Below are positions 8,226 through 17,206 of a stretch of 64,000 nt of DNA, piece by piece. This DNA comes from Devosia subaequoris. GTDB lineage: Bacteria; Pseudomonadota; Alphaproteobacteria; Rhizobiales; Devosiaceae. The stretch is from NCBI RefSeq assembly GCF_014197055.1, contig NZ_JACIEW010000002.1, positions 1-64,000 on the forward strand, given 5' to 3'. Position numbers and translations under genes: made by a program. How positions within the stretch are numbered: position 1 is the first letter of the stretch; each line of letters begins with the position of its first letter. The notes under the pieces were generated by a model. It saw only the letters and a program-made list of their open reading frames with translations, searched no databases and was not told the origin of the DNA.

Positions 8226-10511
8226 ATGCCCAAGCGCCCACCGAAGCTTTCTATTGTAGTTCCAGCTCCCGAAGCGCCTGCCCCCGTGAATGAATCTGCT
8301 GCGGACACTACTGGCCAGCCCTTTGAGACCACCGATCCAGCGAACCAAACTCCTCCGAGTACGAGCCAGGCAGCCGTGGTGCTTTTCCGCGCTGCGCTCC
8401 GGGACCTGCGACAGCTCTGGGTGAGCTTACAACCGCATTTCATAAGCGCGGATACAGCCGCGCGCAACGCGGTGACCTCCCTGATCGACAAGGACCATTC
8501 AATCCGGAGCGGCAAGGCGCCCGTGACGGCTGAAGGTCAAAATTCCGAACCGGATTCGGAACAGGATAATCCGGACGCCGTGGCCCGCTCCCGCTTGAGC
8601 CGGAAAAAGCTGGCGATCGGTGCTGCGGGGCTGTTGGTCACCTTCTTTGTCACCGTTGTTGGGATCATGATCTGGGCCTTGCACGATGTGCCGCTGGACC
8701 GGATTGCGGCGGGCCAAATGGGGAGCCAAGTTATTGTTCTTACAACGGTCGACGGCTCACCCCTCATCCAGCAAGGACCGTATCAGGAAATACCGGCTGG
8801 CTTGGATGAGTACCCTGATCATGTCGTGGAGGCGGTGATCGCGATCGAGGACCGGCGATTTTACGATCATTGGGGCGTAGACGTGTGGGGCATCGGCCGC
8901 GCATTGTCGCGCAACATCTTTGCCGGCGAGGTGCGGGAAGGTGGAAGCACCATCACCCAGCAACTGCTCAAGATCCTCTATCTCGAACCCGACCGAACCG
9001 TGCGGCGCAAGGTGCAGGAGGTCTTCCTCTCGTTGTGGCTCGAACGATCACAAAGCAAAGACGAGATCCTCGCTCTATACCTCAATAATATCTATCTTGG
9101 CGCCGGTGCCACCGGCATGCCGGCAGCAGCACGCGTCTACTTTGACAAGGGCGTCTCCGAACTGAGCTTGGCAGAAGGCGCCCTCTTGGCAGGGTTAATT
9201 GCCTCGCCCTCCGCGCTCAACCCACTCGAAAACCTGGAGGGCGCCCTTGACCGGACTGGGGTGGTCCTAAATGCCATGCAAGCCAGCGGCTATCTCAGCG
9301 AAGACGAACTGTTGGAGGCTCAGTTGCATTCCGCGCAATTGCGCCCCCGACGCCCAGACCTCGGCACGGGAACGTGGTTCGCTGACTGGGCGATGGCAGA
9401 GGCGCAGGACATAGCCGGGCAGTTTAGCGGCAGTGCTATAGTGACCACTACCTTGTCCCCGGAACTGCAGTCAGTGGCTGAGCAGTCTGTTGCCGCGATC
9501 CTTGCGGAACATGCCGCCGGTTCCGGGGCGTCTCAAGCAGCTATGGTTGTGTTGAGCCCCGAAGGCGGCGTTTTGGCGATGGTAGGCGGCGTGGACTACA
9601 ACGAGAGTCAGTTCAACCGAGCCTTGGCGCCGCGCCAGCCTGGCTCGACGTTCAAGGTATTCCCCTACTATGCAGCCTTGAAGTTAGGCGCTCAGCCCGA
9701 CACGCAATTAGACGACAGCCCGATCGAGATCGATGGTTGGTCACCAGAAAATATCGATGGCGAGTTTTCTGGCCGCGTCACCGTCGCCGAGTCGTTTGCC
9801 CGTTCGCTCAACGTTGCCACGGTGCGCATGGGCATGGAGATCGGTTTGCCTGCTGTAGTGGAGGCCGCACGCGAACTGGGAATAGATGCTCCGCTTCAGG
9901 AGACGCCCAGTATGCTGCTCGGCGCCTCGGAGCTGACCCTTCTCGATCTGACCGGTGCTTTCGCCTCGCTTCGAGCCGGTGCAGCGCCAATTCAGCCTTA
10001 CGCGATCGAAACTTTTCAGGCGCCACGGGGACAGCCCTTCACCATCCGCTCGGGCTCCTCGGCCCTTACAGACCTCAGTCAGGTGCATACCAACATGTTG
10101 GGTCTTCTGCAGTTGGTCGTTGAGCGTGGCACCGGTCAGGCCGCCCGTATCGACAGGTTCGCGGCCGGCAAGACAGGCACCAGCCAAGACTATCGAGATG
10201 CCTGGTTCATTGGCTTCGACGAGAACTACACGGTTGGCGTCTGGGTCGGTAACGACAACAACTCTCCCATGGAAGAAGTGACCGGAGGAAAACTGCCCGC
10301 GCTGATTTGGCAGCATTTCATGACCAGTGCCGTGTCGGCTGAGGGGACTTCTGATGGATCGATAGTGCAGCCCTCGACTGGCGCATCGTCTTCAGCAGAC
10401 GCGCCGCCACTATGCAACATTCAGGTTTGTTCCCAGAGCTACCGCTCCTTCCGAGCTTCTGATTGTACCTTCCAACCCTATTCCGGTCCGCGGCGCATCT
10501 GCGAGAAGTAG
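8226..10511 (+). CDS. class A penicillin-binding protein (PBP1A type)
   Basis: A bifunctional peptidoglycan synthase of 761 residues. After a long cytoplasmic tail of about 125 residues and one membrane helix (about 130-155), a GT51 transglycosylase domain shows AIEDRRFYDHWGVD and GGSTITQQLLK. The transpeptidase domain follows, with the catalytic STFK in QPGSTFKVFPY, the SLN motif and KTGTSQDYRDAWF. The last 35 residues are cysteine-containing (YRSFRASDCTFQPYSGPRR), resembling the BA14K tail found on some rhizobial envelope proteins. The gene stands alone, 114 bases after the PAS-GAF kinase. Length and motifs are complete. Confidence 0.92.
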   Translation: MPKRPPKLSIVVPAPEAPAPVNESAADTTGQPFETTDPANQTPPSTSQAAVVLFRAALRDLRQLWVSLQPHFISADTAARNAVTSLIDKDHSIRSGKAPVTAEGQNSEPDSEQDNPDAVARSRLSRKKLAIGAAGLLVTFFVTVVGIMIWALHDVPLDRIAAGQMGSQVIVLTTVDGSPLIQQGPYQEIPAGLDEYPDHVVEAVIAIEDRRFYDHWGVDVWGIGRALSRNIFAGEVREGGSTITQQLLKILYLEPDRTVRRKVQEVFLSLWLERSQSKDEILALYLNNIYLGAGATGMPAAARVYFDKGVSELSLAEGALLAGLIASPSALNPLENLEGALDRTGVVLNAMQASGYLSEDELLEAQLHSAQLRPRRPDLGTGTWFADWAMAEAQDIAGQFSGSAIVTTTLSPELQSVAEQSVAAILAEHAAGSGASQAAMVVLSPEGGVLAMVGGVDYNESQFNRALAPRQPGSTFKVFPYYAALKLGAQPDTQLDDSPIEIDGWSPENIDGEFSGRVTVAESFARSLNVATVRMGMEIGLPAVVEAARELGIDAPLQETPSMLLGASELTLLDLTGAFASLRAGAAPIQPYAIETFQAPRGQPFTIRSGSSALTDLSQVHTNMLGLLQLVVERGTGQAARIDRFAAGKTGTSQDYRDAWFIGFDENYTVGVWVGNDNNSPMEEVTGGKLPALIWQHFMTSAVSAEGTSDGSIVQPSTGASSSADAPPLCNIQVCSQSYRSFRASDCTFQPYSGPRRICEK

Positions 10512-10759
10512 CGCACCTTGCCCGGGTGGCACGTTGCGGTTCGAGGCATTTGCCTTGTGTCAAGCAGATGGGACTATAATTAGGTCGCAAACCGGTGCTG
10601 AAGCCAAAGCGCGGACGCAAGAAGGCTGAGGCTGGGCAGCTCCTCACGCTATCTGTCCCGTGGATGCTGCCAATGTCGGCCGCATCGGTTGGCCAAGTGC
10701 TCTGGACGGGCGGTGGAGCGCATTTGTCGTGCGCTGCTGCAGTATAATATTCGGCAAGC

Positions 10760-11164
10760 CTACCGCGCGGCGAACTTGCACACAGCCGCGATGAGACTTT
10801 CAATGTTATAAGGTTTAGGCAGCCAGCCAACGGGTTCGGCTACCTGAGCACGGGCGACATTTTCGGGGTCCTGGTTGGCGGAGGTAAACAGTGAAGCCAG
10901 GCCAAAGCGACGCCTAATCTCGATCGCCGTGTCCACACCATCGCGCGACGAGGCAAGTCGGATATCCATCAGGACCAGATCCGGCCGTTCCCTCTCGGCG
11001 ATGCTCAACGCCTGCTCGAATGTGGCTGCCACACCCACGACGTCGAACCCTTCGGCCAGCAGCGCCTCCTCGGCGGACAAGGCGATCAGGAATTCATCTT
11101 CGACTATGAGAATGCGTTTCGGAGCATTTGAACCGGACCGCGGGGTGGGAGCTTCTGGAGTCAT
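10760..11164 (-). CDS. single-domain response regulator
   Basis: A 134-residue CheY-like receiver with no output domain. It has the acidic pair in IVEDEFLIAL, the phosphoacceptor Asp in LVLMDIRLAS and the Lys of LPKPYNIESL. The conserved Thr/Ser position is occupied within LFTSANQ. It overlaps the start of the upstream kinase gene product by four bases (stop of kinase at 11161), so kinase and receiver are one unit. Stand-alone receivers of this type usually relay phosphate from HWE/HisKA_2 kinases, often in general stress signalling; the downstream target is not in the window. Confidence 0.85.
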   Translation of the reverse strand: MTPEAPTPRSGSNAPKRILIVEDEFLIALSAEEALLAEGFDVVGVAATFEQALSIAERERPDLVLMDIRLASSRDGVDTAIEIRRRFGLASLFTSANQDPENVARAQVAEPVGWLPKPYNIESLIAAVCKFAAR

Positions 11165-13356
11165 GATGGCACTGTGATCTGGAATCTCGTGCCTTGCCCC
11201 TCCAAGGGTTCGATGGTCGCGCCGATCTGTCGCCGCATCCCCTCGACCAGCTTCATCCCCAGCCCGGAGCCTTTCGCTGCTTCAGTTGGAGTCTGTATCC
11301 CATATCCATCGTCAGCAATTTGCACGACGATCTCCTCGTCATGGCACACCAATGTGATGTAGATGCTGCCCTCCTCACCCTCGGGGAACGCATATTTGAT
11401 GGCATTGGTGACCAGCTCGTTGACTATGAGACCTAGAGGCACCGCTCTGTCGAGATCGAGCATGCAATGATCGGCCTCGCAATGGAGCGTGATTGCGGTT
11501 CCGGACAGCAGCGATTTTCGGAATTTCTCCGCAAGCGCCTCAAGGTGGGCCCCGAAATCGATACGGCCCACCCCGCCCTCGGGGCCTAGCTGCACCTGCA
11601 GATCGCTGATCGCCTGCACACGCTCGATGGTGCTTTCCAGAGCCTGCCTAGAACCTGCATCTGTGAGGCGTGACAGCTGCAGCCGCATCATGCTGGAGAT
11701 CATCTGCAGATTGTTTTTAACCCGATGGTTCAGTTCCTTCAGCAGCATCTTTTGGTGGTCGAGCGCTGCCTCCCGCTCTTCTTCCCTTCGCTTCCGGTCG
11801 GTTGCGTCGAAAAGCGCGCCGATCATCCACTCGGTGCCGTCGGCCAACTGCCTGTAGGAGCCCTGTGAGGCAATCCAACGGATCGCCCCGTCGGGCGCGA
11901 GGATCCGATATTCGAGCGGGATGGTTGCCTTTTGTTCTACTCCTGCGAGAAGGCTGTGCCGAATGCGATCAACGTCATCCGGGTGAATGGCCTTCAAGTA
12001 GTCTGCGACAGAACGCGTTGCGCTATCCTGAGGAAGGCCAAAGATCGGATTGGTTGCGCCTGAGCCAGTGATGGTCTGATCCTGGGGATCGAATTCCCAG
12101 GTACCGATGCCAGCGACCTCCATTCCCATGTGCAGCATTGTCGCCGCACGTTCGCGTTCTCCCTCGCGCCGATGCTGATCCGTCACGTCGAGGATGACAC
12201 CATCCCAGATCAGGGAGCCGTCGGGACCAGGATGCGGACGAGACAGCGACCTAACCCAGGTCACCTCGCCATTATCGCCTAGAACGCGCCCTTCGAGGTC
12301 CAGTGGCGACAGAGAGTCTGCCGCCTTCCTGAACCTGTCCATCATCGCAGGGAGATCCTCGAAGTGAATCAGCCTGGAGACATCCTCCATTGTCCGCATT
12401 TCTGCGATCCGCTCCGGCGCAATGTGAAATACGGACCCGTCGACGCCGCTGAAATAGGGATACTCTACTCGTCCGTCTGGATAGGTGATCCGACGGAAGA
12501 TTATGCCCGGAAAATTTGCTGCTATATCGCTGAGGCGCTGTTCGCTTTCCCGCAGAGCTTCTTCGGTTCTTCGCTGTTCCGTCATATCGAAATTGACACC
12601 GATCATCCGCAGCGGCCGGCCTACGCTGTCACGGACGACGCGTCCACGGCCCTGGATCCAGCGTATACCGTCTTGGGGATGAATGATCCGAAACTCGATC
12701 GTCAACTGGTCCGCATGCTCGACGAACTCACTTGTTTCCCGATCTGCCCGCTCACGATCTTCGGGATGCAGTCGTTCCAGCCAGGCGGGATAAATATTCT
12801 CAGGGGCGGTCTCTGGATCGATCCCATATAGCCGGAACATTTCAGCCGACCAGGAGATCGCGTTCCCGCCGACGTCCCAATCATAGGTTCCCACAGATGC
12901 CGCTTCCTGGGCAAGCGCGAGGCGCTCCTGGCTTCGCTGCAATGCAGCCTCGGCCTCCTTGCGTTCAGTAATGTCGACGCAGGCACCGATATATCCGTCG
13001 AAGGAACCGTCGCTGGCGATCCTAGGACGGCCGCTATCAAGCATCCAGCGCCATTCCCCGTCGTGACGGCGAAGGCGGTACTCCGCCTGGAATGGCGCGC
13101 GGGCCTTTAGCGCATCAGCATAGGCCTCCACGGCACCCAGGTCGTCAGGGTGAATCCCCGACATCCATCCACCACCGGTTTCCTGCTCAAGCGTCCGACC
13201 CGTGAACTCAAGCCAGGATCGGTTGAAATGGGTGCCGCTATAGTCAGCGTCTGACAGCCAGATGAGGACAGGTACATCGTCGAAGGTATTGATCATATCT
13301 GCCGCTATGTATCTGTCTGTTGCCAGGTGGGAATCGAGATGGTCGTATCGTTTCAT
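11161..13356 (-). CDS. multi-PAS HisKA_2 sensor kinase
   Basis: A soluble kinase of 731 residues. Four successive PAS/PAC units each end in a VDITERK-like motif (around residues 130, 265, 395 and 525). A HisKA_2 dimerisation domain (LLKELNHRVKNNLQMISSMM) and an ATPase with NELVTNAIKYAFP and DDGYGI follow. There is no membrane segment and no LOV-type photo-cysteine motif, so the PAS domains probably bind flavin, haem or small ligands of unknown nature. It overlaps the receiver gene by four bases and should phosphorylate it. The first ATG has no good ribosome site; an internal ATG 20 codons later also precedes the first PAS domain. Confidence 0.88.
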   Translation of the reverse strand: MKRYDHLDSHLATDRYIAADMINTFDDVPVLIWLSDADYSGTHFNRSWLEFTGRTLEQETGGGWMSGIHPDDLGAVEAYADALKARAPFQAEYRLRRHDGEWRWMLDSGRPRIASDGSFDGYIGACVDITERKEAEAALQRSQERLALAQEAASVGTYDWDVGGNAISWSAEMFRLYGIDPETAPENIYPAWLERLHPEDRERADRETSEFVEHADQLTIEFRIIHPQDGIRWIQGRGRVVRDSVGRPLRMIGVNFDMTEQRRTEEALRESEQRLSDIAANFPGIIFRRITYPDGRVEYPYFSGVDGSVFHIAPERIAEMRTMEDVSRLIHFEDLPAMMDRFRKAADSLSPLDLEGRVLGDNGEVTWVRSLSRPHPGPDGSLIWDGVILDVTDQHRREGERERAATMLHMGMEVAGIGTWEFDPQDQTITGSGATNPIFGLPQDSATRSVADYLKAIHPDDVDRIRHSLLAGVEQKATIPLEYRILAPDGAIRWIASQGSYRQLADGTEWMIGALFDATDRKRREEEREAALDHQKMLLKELNHRVKNNLQMISSMMRLQLSRLTDAGSRQALESTIERVQAISDLQVQLGPEGGVGRIDFGAHLEALAEKFRKSLLSGTAITLHCEADHCMLDLDRAVPLGLIVNELVTNAIKYAFPEGEEGSIYITLVCHDEEIVVQIADDGYGIQTPTEAAKGSGLGMKLVEGMRRQIGATIEPLEGQGTRFQITVPS

Positions 13357-13683
13357 GACTGCAACATATAGCGGGCATTATGGGAAGCGAGCCATGCAGG
13401 GATCCTGCCGTGTCGACACGATGCACGTCGTTTTCTGAACAAACTCGTAGGTTTCCGTGGGCCTCATGCCGGCGTTCCACACCATCGATTGGCTTGCGCG
13501 GTCCTCTGCATCCTGGCGGCCATCCTGGTCTTTCGCATGGCACGTTGTGGACGCTGGGCGCTATCGGCCTCGGCACCGGTCTTCTGCCATAGAACAGCCA
13601 CCCTCATGGGCGAACGAAGCCGCGCCGAGGTGCCGCACCTCGTCTTTAGCGCGCATTAACCAGACCGGGGCAAACTTCGAACC

Positions 13684-14010
13684 ATGCGGAAATGGCCAAT
13701 CACATGGCTGACGGCGCTCGTCGCCCTGGTCTTTGCCTCGCTGCTCGCCACGCCGGTCGTGGCTGCGGCAGCGCATTCGCATGTCATTGGGGCCGTTGTC
13801 GAAGCCGTGGAATCGCACGGCCACGCCCATGGTGATGTCGGCGCGGATATCCACGACGCCACCGATCATGCCCATGACGTGCCCCATCATCCAAGTGCCC
13901 AGACAGTCGCCTTGGTCCATCTTTCGCCCGATTGGCCCGGCGGCGTGGTCTTGAGCATCAAGAGCTCGATCCGGTTCGGCACCGAGAGACCACCTAAAAC
14001 CTTGCTGTGA
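13684..14010 (+). CDS. exported His-rich protein of the nickel/cobalt locus
   Basis: A 108-residue protein with an N-terminal signal peptide ending near VVAAAAH. A His/Asp-rich middle (HGHAHGDVGADIHDATDHAH, about residues 44-63) could bind nickel, cobalt or zinc. No enzyme domain is visible. It is the first gene of a run that continues with a HupE/UreJ membrane protein and nickel/cobalt exporters, so a periplasmic metal chaperone or buffer is a reasonable inference. Confidence 0.6.
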   Translation: MRKWPITWLTALVALVFASLLATPVVAAAAHSHVIGAVVEAVESHGHAHGDVGADIHDATDHAHDVPHHPSAQTVALVHLSPDWPGGVVLSIKSSIRFGTERPPKTLL

Positions 14011-14056
14011 CCCGCCAGGGGCAAGCCCCTCACGTTCACATGCACGGACCAATTCT

Positions 14057-14780
14057 ATGACCCCCAATCTCCCGCGGGCGATTTGGCCATTCAGGCCGAT
14101 CGCAACCGCTCTCCTGGTGCTGGCGGCTACCCTCGCCTTGACCGGTCGCCGTTCAGGCGCATGGCGTCGACACGTCCGACGCCGGCTATATCGCCGAAAT
14201 CACCGGCTGGAACCTGCTGCCCTATGTCTATCTGGGCGCCAAGCACATGATCACCGGCTATGACCACATCCTGTTCCTGCTCGGCGTCATCTTCTTCCTC
14301 TATCGGATGGAGCATATCGGCATCTACGTGTCGCTGTTCGCCATCGGGCATTCCACCACAATGCTGCTGGGCGTCTATTTCAACTGGGCCATCAGCTCCT
14401 ATTTCATCGATGCCATCATCGGGCTTTCGGTGGTGTACAAGGCGCTGGACAATATCGGCGCCTTCCAGCGCTGGCTTGGCTTCCAGCCCAATACCAAGGC
14501 GGCGACCCTGATCTTCGGCCTGTTCCATGGCCTGGGTCTCGCGACCAAGGTGCTTGAATACGACATGTCGCCGGATGGACTCCTGCCAAACCTCATCGCT
14601 TTCAATGTCGGGGTCGAGATCGGGCAATTGCTGGCTTTGGCCGCCATCCTCATCGTCATGGGTTTCTGGCGGCGCACGCGCTCGTTCTGGAAGCTCGCCT
14701 ATTCTGCCAACGTCGCCATGATGTGCGCCGGTTTCGTGCTGTTCGGATACCAGCTCGTCGGCCTCATGGTCGTGCCCTAA
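14057..14780 (+). pseudogene. HupE/UreJ-family membrane protein, interrupted by a frameshift
   Basis: The reading frame from 14057 gives a signal-like start (MTPNLPRAIWPFRPIATALL) but leaves frame near 14144. From there the next frame gives VAVQAHGVDTSDAGYIAEIT and then a full HupE/UreJ body from about 14147 to 14780. This body has six hydrophobic helices, with the family motif GYDHILFLLGVIFF and HGLGLATK. One extra G in the GG at 14144-14145 explains the break. HupE/UreJ proteins are nickel or cobalt permeases. The 3' part alone is still open, so a shorter protein from an ATG at 14247 could in principle be made. This may be a real mutation or a sequencing error. Confidence 0.7.
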
Positions 14781-14792
14781 GGATCACTTCCC

Positions 14793-15554
14793 ATGTACAA
14801 TACCGACTTTCCCAGCAAAGCGGACCTGCCCACCACGGACCGCCTGATCCGCTCGACCGTCATCGCCGGGGTCAGTGCCCTGGCCATCCTCGTCACCGTC
14901 GTGCTGCCCTCCGAATACGGTATCGACCCCACCGGGTTCGGACGGCTGACAGGCCTGACCGCCATGGGGCAGATCAAAATGCAGCTCGCCGAAGAGGCAG
15001 CAGCTGGAGAAGCGTTGAGCGCAGCGGCTGCAGCCGGAACAGCCATTCCGAACCCAACGCCTGCACCAGCGACAGACACGCAGCAACTGGCGGCACGGGT
15101 CGATGCCCTCGAAAGCCTTATCCTGGAACTGCAGTCGACCCAACCAACAGTGGCAGTGCCGACTGAGGTCGCTCCCGCACCAGCCGAATTGGCCGCGGTT
15201 CCTACGCCCGTTGAAGCACCAGAACCCGTTGCCGCGCCGCTCTGGCGCGACGAGGTTACCTTCACCCTCACACCCATGGAGGGGACGGAATATAAGCTGG
15301 TCATGCAGGCTGGTGCCGTCGCCACCTATGAGTTCGTCGTCGATGGCGGCGTCATCAACTTCGATGCCCATGGTGAAGGCGAGGGACAGTCCTTGACCTA
15401 TGAAAAAGGTCGCGGGTTGGCGAGTGACGCCGGTGAACTTATCCCGCCAGTCTCGGGGACGCATGGCTGGTTCTTCCGCAATCGCGGCAGTGACGACGTC
15501 GTGGTGACGCTGCGCACAGGCGGCGACTATCAGGAATTACGCAAGCTGATCTAA
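14793..15554 (+). CDS. transmembrane anchor protein of metal-resistance loci
   Basis: A 253-residue protein with one N-terminal membrane helix (about 22-42, VIAGVSALAILVTVVLP). An Ala/Pro-rich coiled-coil-like linker (about 85-140) leads to a C-terminal beta-rich domain (about 150-253) ending TLRTGGDYQELRKLI. Proteins like this are commonly annotated as transmembrane anchor proteins next to HupE and cobalt/nickel exporters; their biochemical role is unknown. It starts 12 bases after the HupE-like gene on the same strand and is presumably co-transcribed. Confidence 0.7.
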   Translation: MYNTDFPSKADLPTTDRLIRSTVIAGVSALAILVTVVLPSEYGIDPTGFGRLTGLTAMGQIKMQLAEEAAAGEALSAAAAAGTAIPNPTPAPATDTQQLAARVDALESLILELQSTQPTVAVPTEVAPAPAELAAVPTPVEAPEPVAAPLWRDEVTFTLTPMEGTEYKLVMQAGAVATYEFVVDGGVINFDAHGEGEGQSLTYEKGRGLASDAGELIPPVSGTHGWFFRNRGSDDVVVTLRTGGDYQELRKLI

Positions 15555-15585
15555 GGCCAATCTCTGAAGATCACGACATTGACCC

Positions 15586-15602
15586 ATCCCCCCAGGGGGG
15601 AT
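15586..15602. promoter_or_regulatory. G-tract palindrome: probable metal-repressor operator
   Basis: A perfect 17-base palindrome, ATCCCCCC-A-GGGGGGAT, lies 12 bases before the ATG of the CsoR/RcnR-family repressor. RcnR and DmeR-type repressors recognise C/G-tract inverted sites of this kind. A TTGACC sequence at 15579-15584 could be the -35 element; the palindrome would then sit between -35 and -10. This fits autoregulated, metal-relieved repression of the exporter genes downstream. Confidence 0.75.
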
Positions 15603-15614
15603 AGGCCTTGGTGC

Positions 15615-15890
15615 ATGACCGAACACATCCACGCCTCGCACCCCGATATCGTCAGACGCCTTAAGCGAGCCGATGGGCATCTGAGATCAGTGATCGAGAT
15701 GATCGAGACCGGCCGCCCCTGTGTCGATATCGCCCAGCAACTGCATGCGGTCGAAAAGGCCATCCAGCAGGCCAAGAAGACGCTGATCCACGATCATCTC
15801 GAGCACTGTCTCGATGACGCGATCACCCAGGACGGTTCCGTCGATCGTGCAGCGATTGACGGATTCCGTGAAATCACCCGCTACCTCTGA
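15615..15890 (+). CDS. CsoR/RcnR-family nickel/cobalt repressor
   Basis: A 91-residue all-helical repressor. The N-terminal TEHIHASHPDIVRRLKRADG supplies the His ligands typical of the RcnR/DmeR branch. The core (SVIEMIETGRPCVDIAQQLH) holds the conserved Cys and His. A longer frame from 15579 overlaps the operator and has no ribosome site, so I chose 15615. The gene is the first of three: repressor, MFS exporter (12 bases later) and NicO exporter. Metal binding should release it from the palindrome just upstream. DmeR, RcnR or an FrmR-like sensor are the alternatives; the context argues for cobalt/nickel. Confidence 0.82.
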   Translation: MTEHIHASHPDIVRRLKRADGHLRSVIEMIETGRPCVDIAQQLHAVEKAIQQAKKTLIHDHLEHCLDDAITQDGSVDRAAIDGFREITRYL

Positions 15891-15901
15891 AGGTTCTCCC
15901 G

Positions 15902-17206
15902 ATGCTGGCCGTGCTCGCCAATCGCACCTATCGACACCTGTTCCTGGCCCAGGTCATCGCCTTGATCGGCACGGGACTGGCCACGGTGGCGCTTGGCCTG
16001 CTGGCCTTTGATCTCGCGGGCGCCGATGCGGGCGCCGTGCTCGGAACGGCTCTCGCCATCAAGATGATTGCCTATGTGGGCGTGGCGCCCATCGCATCGG
16101 CCTTTGCCGAGCGCCTGCCCCGTCGGGCCATGCTGGTGGGGCTCGATCTTGTGCGGGCCGGGGTGGCGGTGCTGCTGCCCTTCGTCACCGAGATCTGGCA
16201 GGTCTATGTGTTGATCTTCGTGCTGCAATCGGCCTCCGCCGCCTTCACGCCGACCTTTCAAGCCACCATCCCCGACGTGCTCCCGGACGAAAAGAAATAT
16301 ACAAGAGCCTTGTCGCTTTCGCGCCTCGCCTATGACCTCGAAAGCGTGGCCAGTCCGCTGCTCGCCGCAGCGCTTCTGACGGTCATATCGTTCAACAGCC
16401 TCTTTGCCGGAACAGTCATCGGGTTTCTGGCCTCCGCGCTGCTGGTGATTTCGGTGGTCCTGCCCAGTCCGAAACCCGCTGCACCGCGCGGCATTTACGA
16501 CCGCACCACCCGGGGTATGCGCATTTACCTCAAGACGCCGCGCCTGCGAGGACTTCTGGCGCTGACCTTTGCCGTTTCAGCCGCCGGGGCCATGGTCATC
16601 GTCAATACCGTCGTACTGGTGCAATCGTCCTTCGGGCTCGACCAGCAGGCCACCGCCATTGCCCTAGCCGCCTTTGGCGGCGGCTCAATGGTGGCTGCGC
16701 TGGCCCTGCCAAAACTGCTGGATCGGTTCGCCGACCGGCCCATCATGCTGGTTGGGGCGGGCCTGCTTGTCGGTACTATGCTGGCGGGCAGTCTCGTCGG
16801 CGGCCATGGCGCACTCCTGGCGCTGTGGTTCGTCATCGGCATCGGCTATGCGGCTACCCAGACGCCGACCGGGCGCCTGATCCGCCGCTCATCCCATCCC
16901 GAAGATCGCCCGGCCCTGTTCGCCGCCCAGTTTGCGCTCTCCCATGCCACATGGCTCCTCAGCTATCCGCTGGCCGGCTGGCTTGGGGCGACAGCAGGCA
17001 TGCAGTTTACGTTCATCGCCATGGCCGCAATTGCGACCTTTGGCTTCGTCGCGGCGACGCGGCTCTGGCCGCAGGGTGACCCGGTCGAGATCGAGCACAG
17101 CCATGATGACCTGCCCGAAGGTCACCCGCATCTGGCCGGACATGGCCATCGCCATATCCATGCCTTTGTCATCGACGCCGAGCACGCCAGCTGGCCGGGT
17201 CGATGA
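15902..17206 (+). CDS. NreB-like MFS nickel exporter with His-rich tail
   Basis: A 434-residue major-facilitator transporter with about 10-12 hydrophobic helices. Its C-terminal tail (about residues 395-434) is His-rich, with HSHDDLPEGHPHLAGHGHRH. NreB nickel-resistance proteins are MFS exporters with such a tail, which binds metal. The gene overlaps the NicO gene by four bases (ATGA), so the two exporters are translationally coupled. It probably moves Ni(II) and perhaps Co(II) out of the cytoplasm under control of the upstream repressor. A general drug exporter is the less likely alternative because of the tail and the neighbours. Confidence 0.78.
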   Translation: MLAVLANRTYRHLFLAQVIALIGTGLATVALGLLAFDLAGADAGAVLGTALAIKMIAYVGVAPIASAFAERLPRRAMLVGLDLVRAGVAVLLPFVTEIWQVYVLIFVLQSASAAFTPTFQATIPDVLPDEKKYTRALSLSRLAYDLESVASPLLAAALLTVISFNSLFAGTVIGFLASALLVISVVLPSPKPAAPRGIYDRTTRGMRIYLKTPRLRGLLALTFAVSAAGAMVIVNTVVLVQSSFGLDQQATAIALAAFGGGSMVAALALPKLLDRFADRPIMLVGAGLLVGTMLAGSLVGGHGALLALWFVIGIGYAATQTPTGRLIRRSSHPEDRPALFAAQFALSHATWLLSYPLAGWLGATAGMQFTFIAMAAIATFGFVAATRLWPQGDPVEIEHSHDDLPEGHPHLAGHGHRHIHAFVIDAEHASWPGR

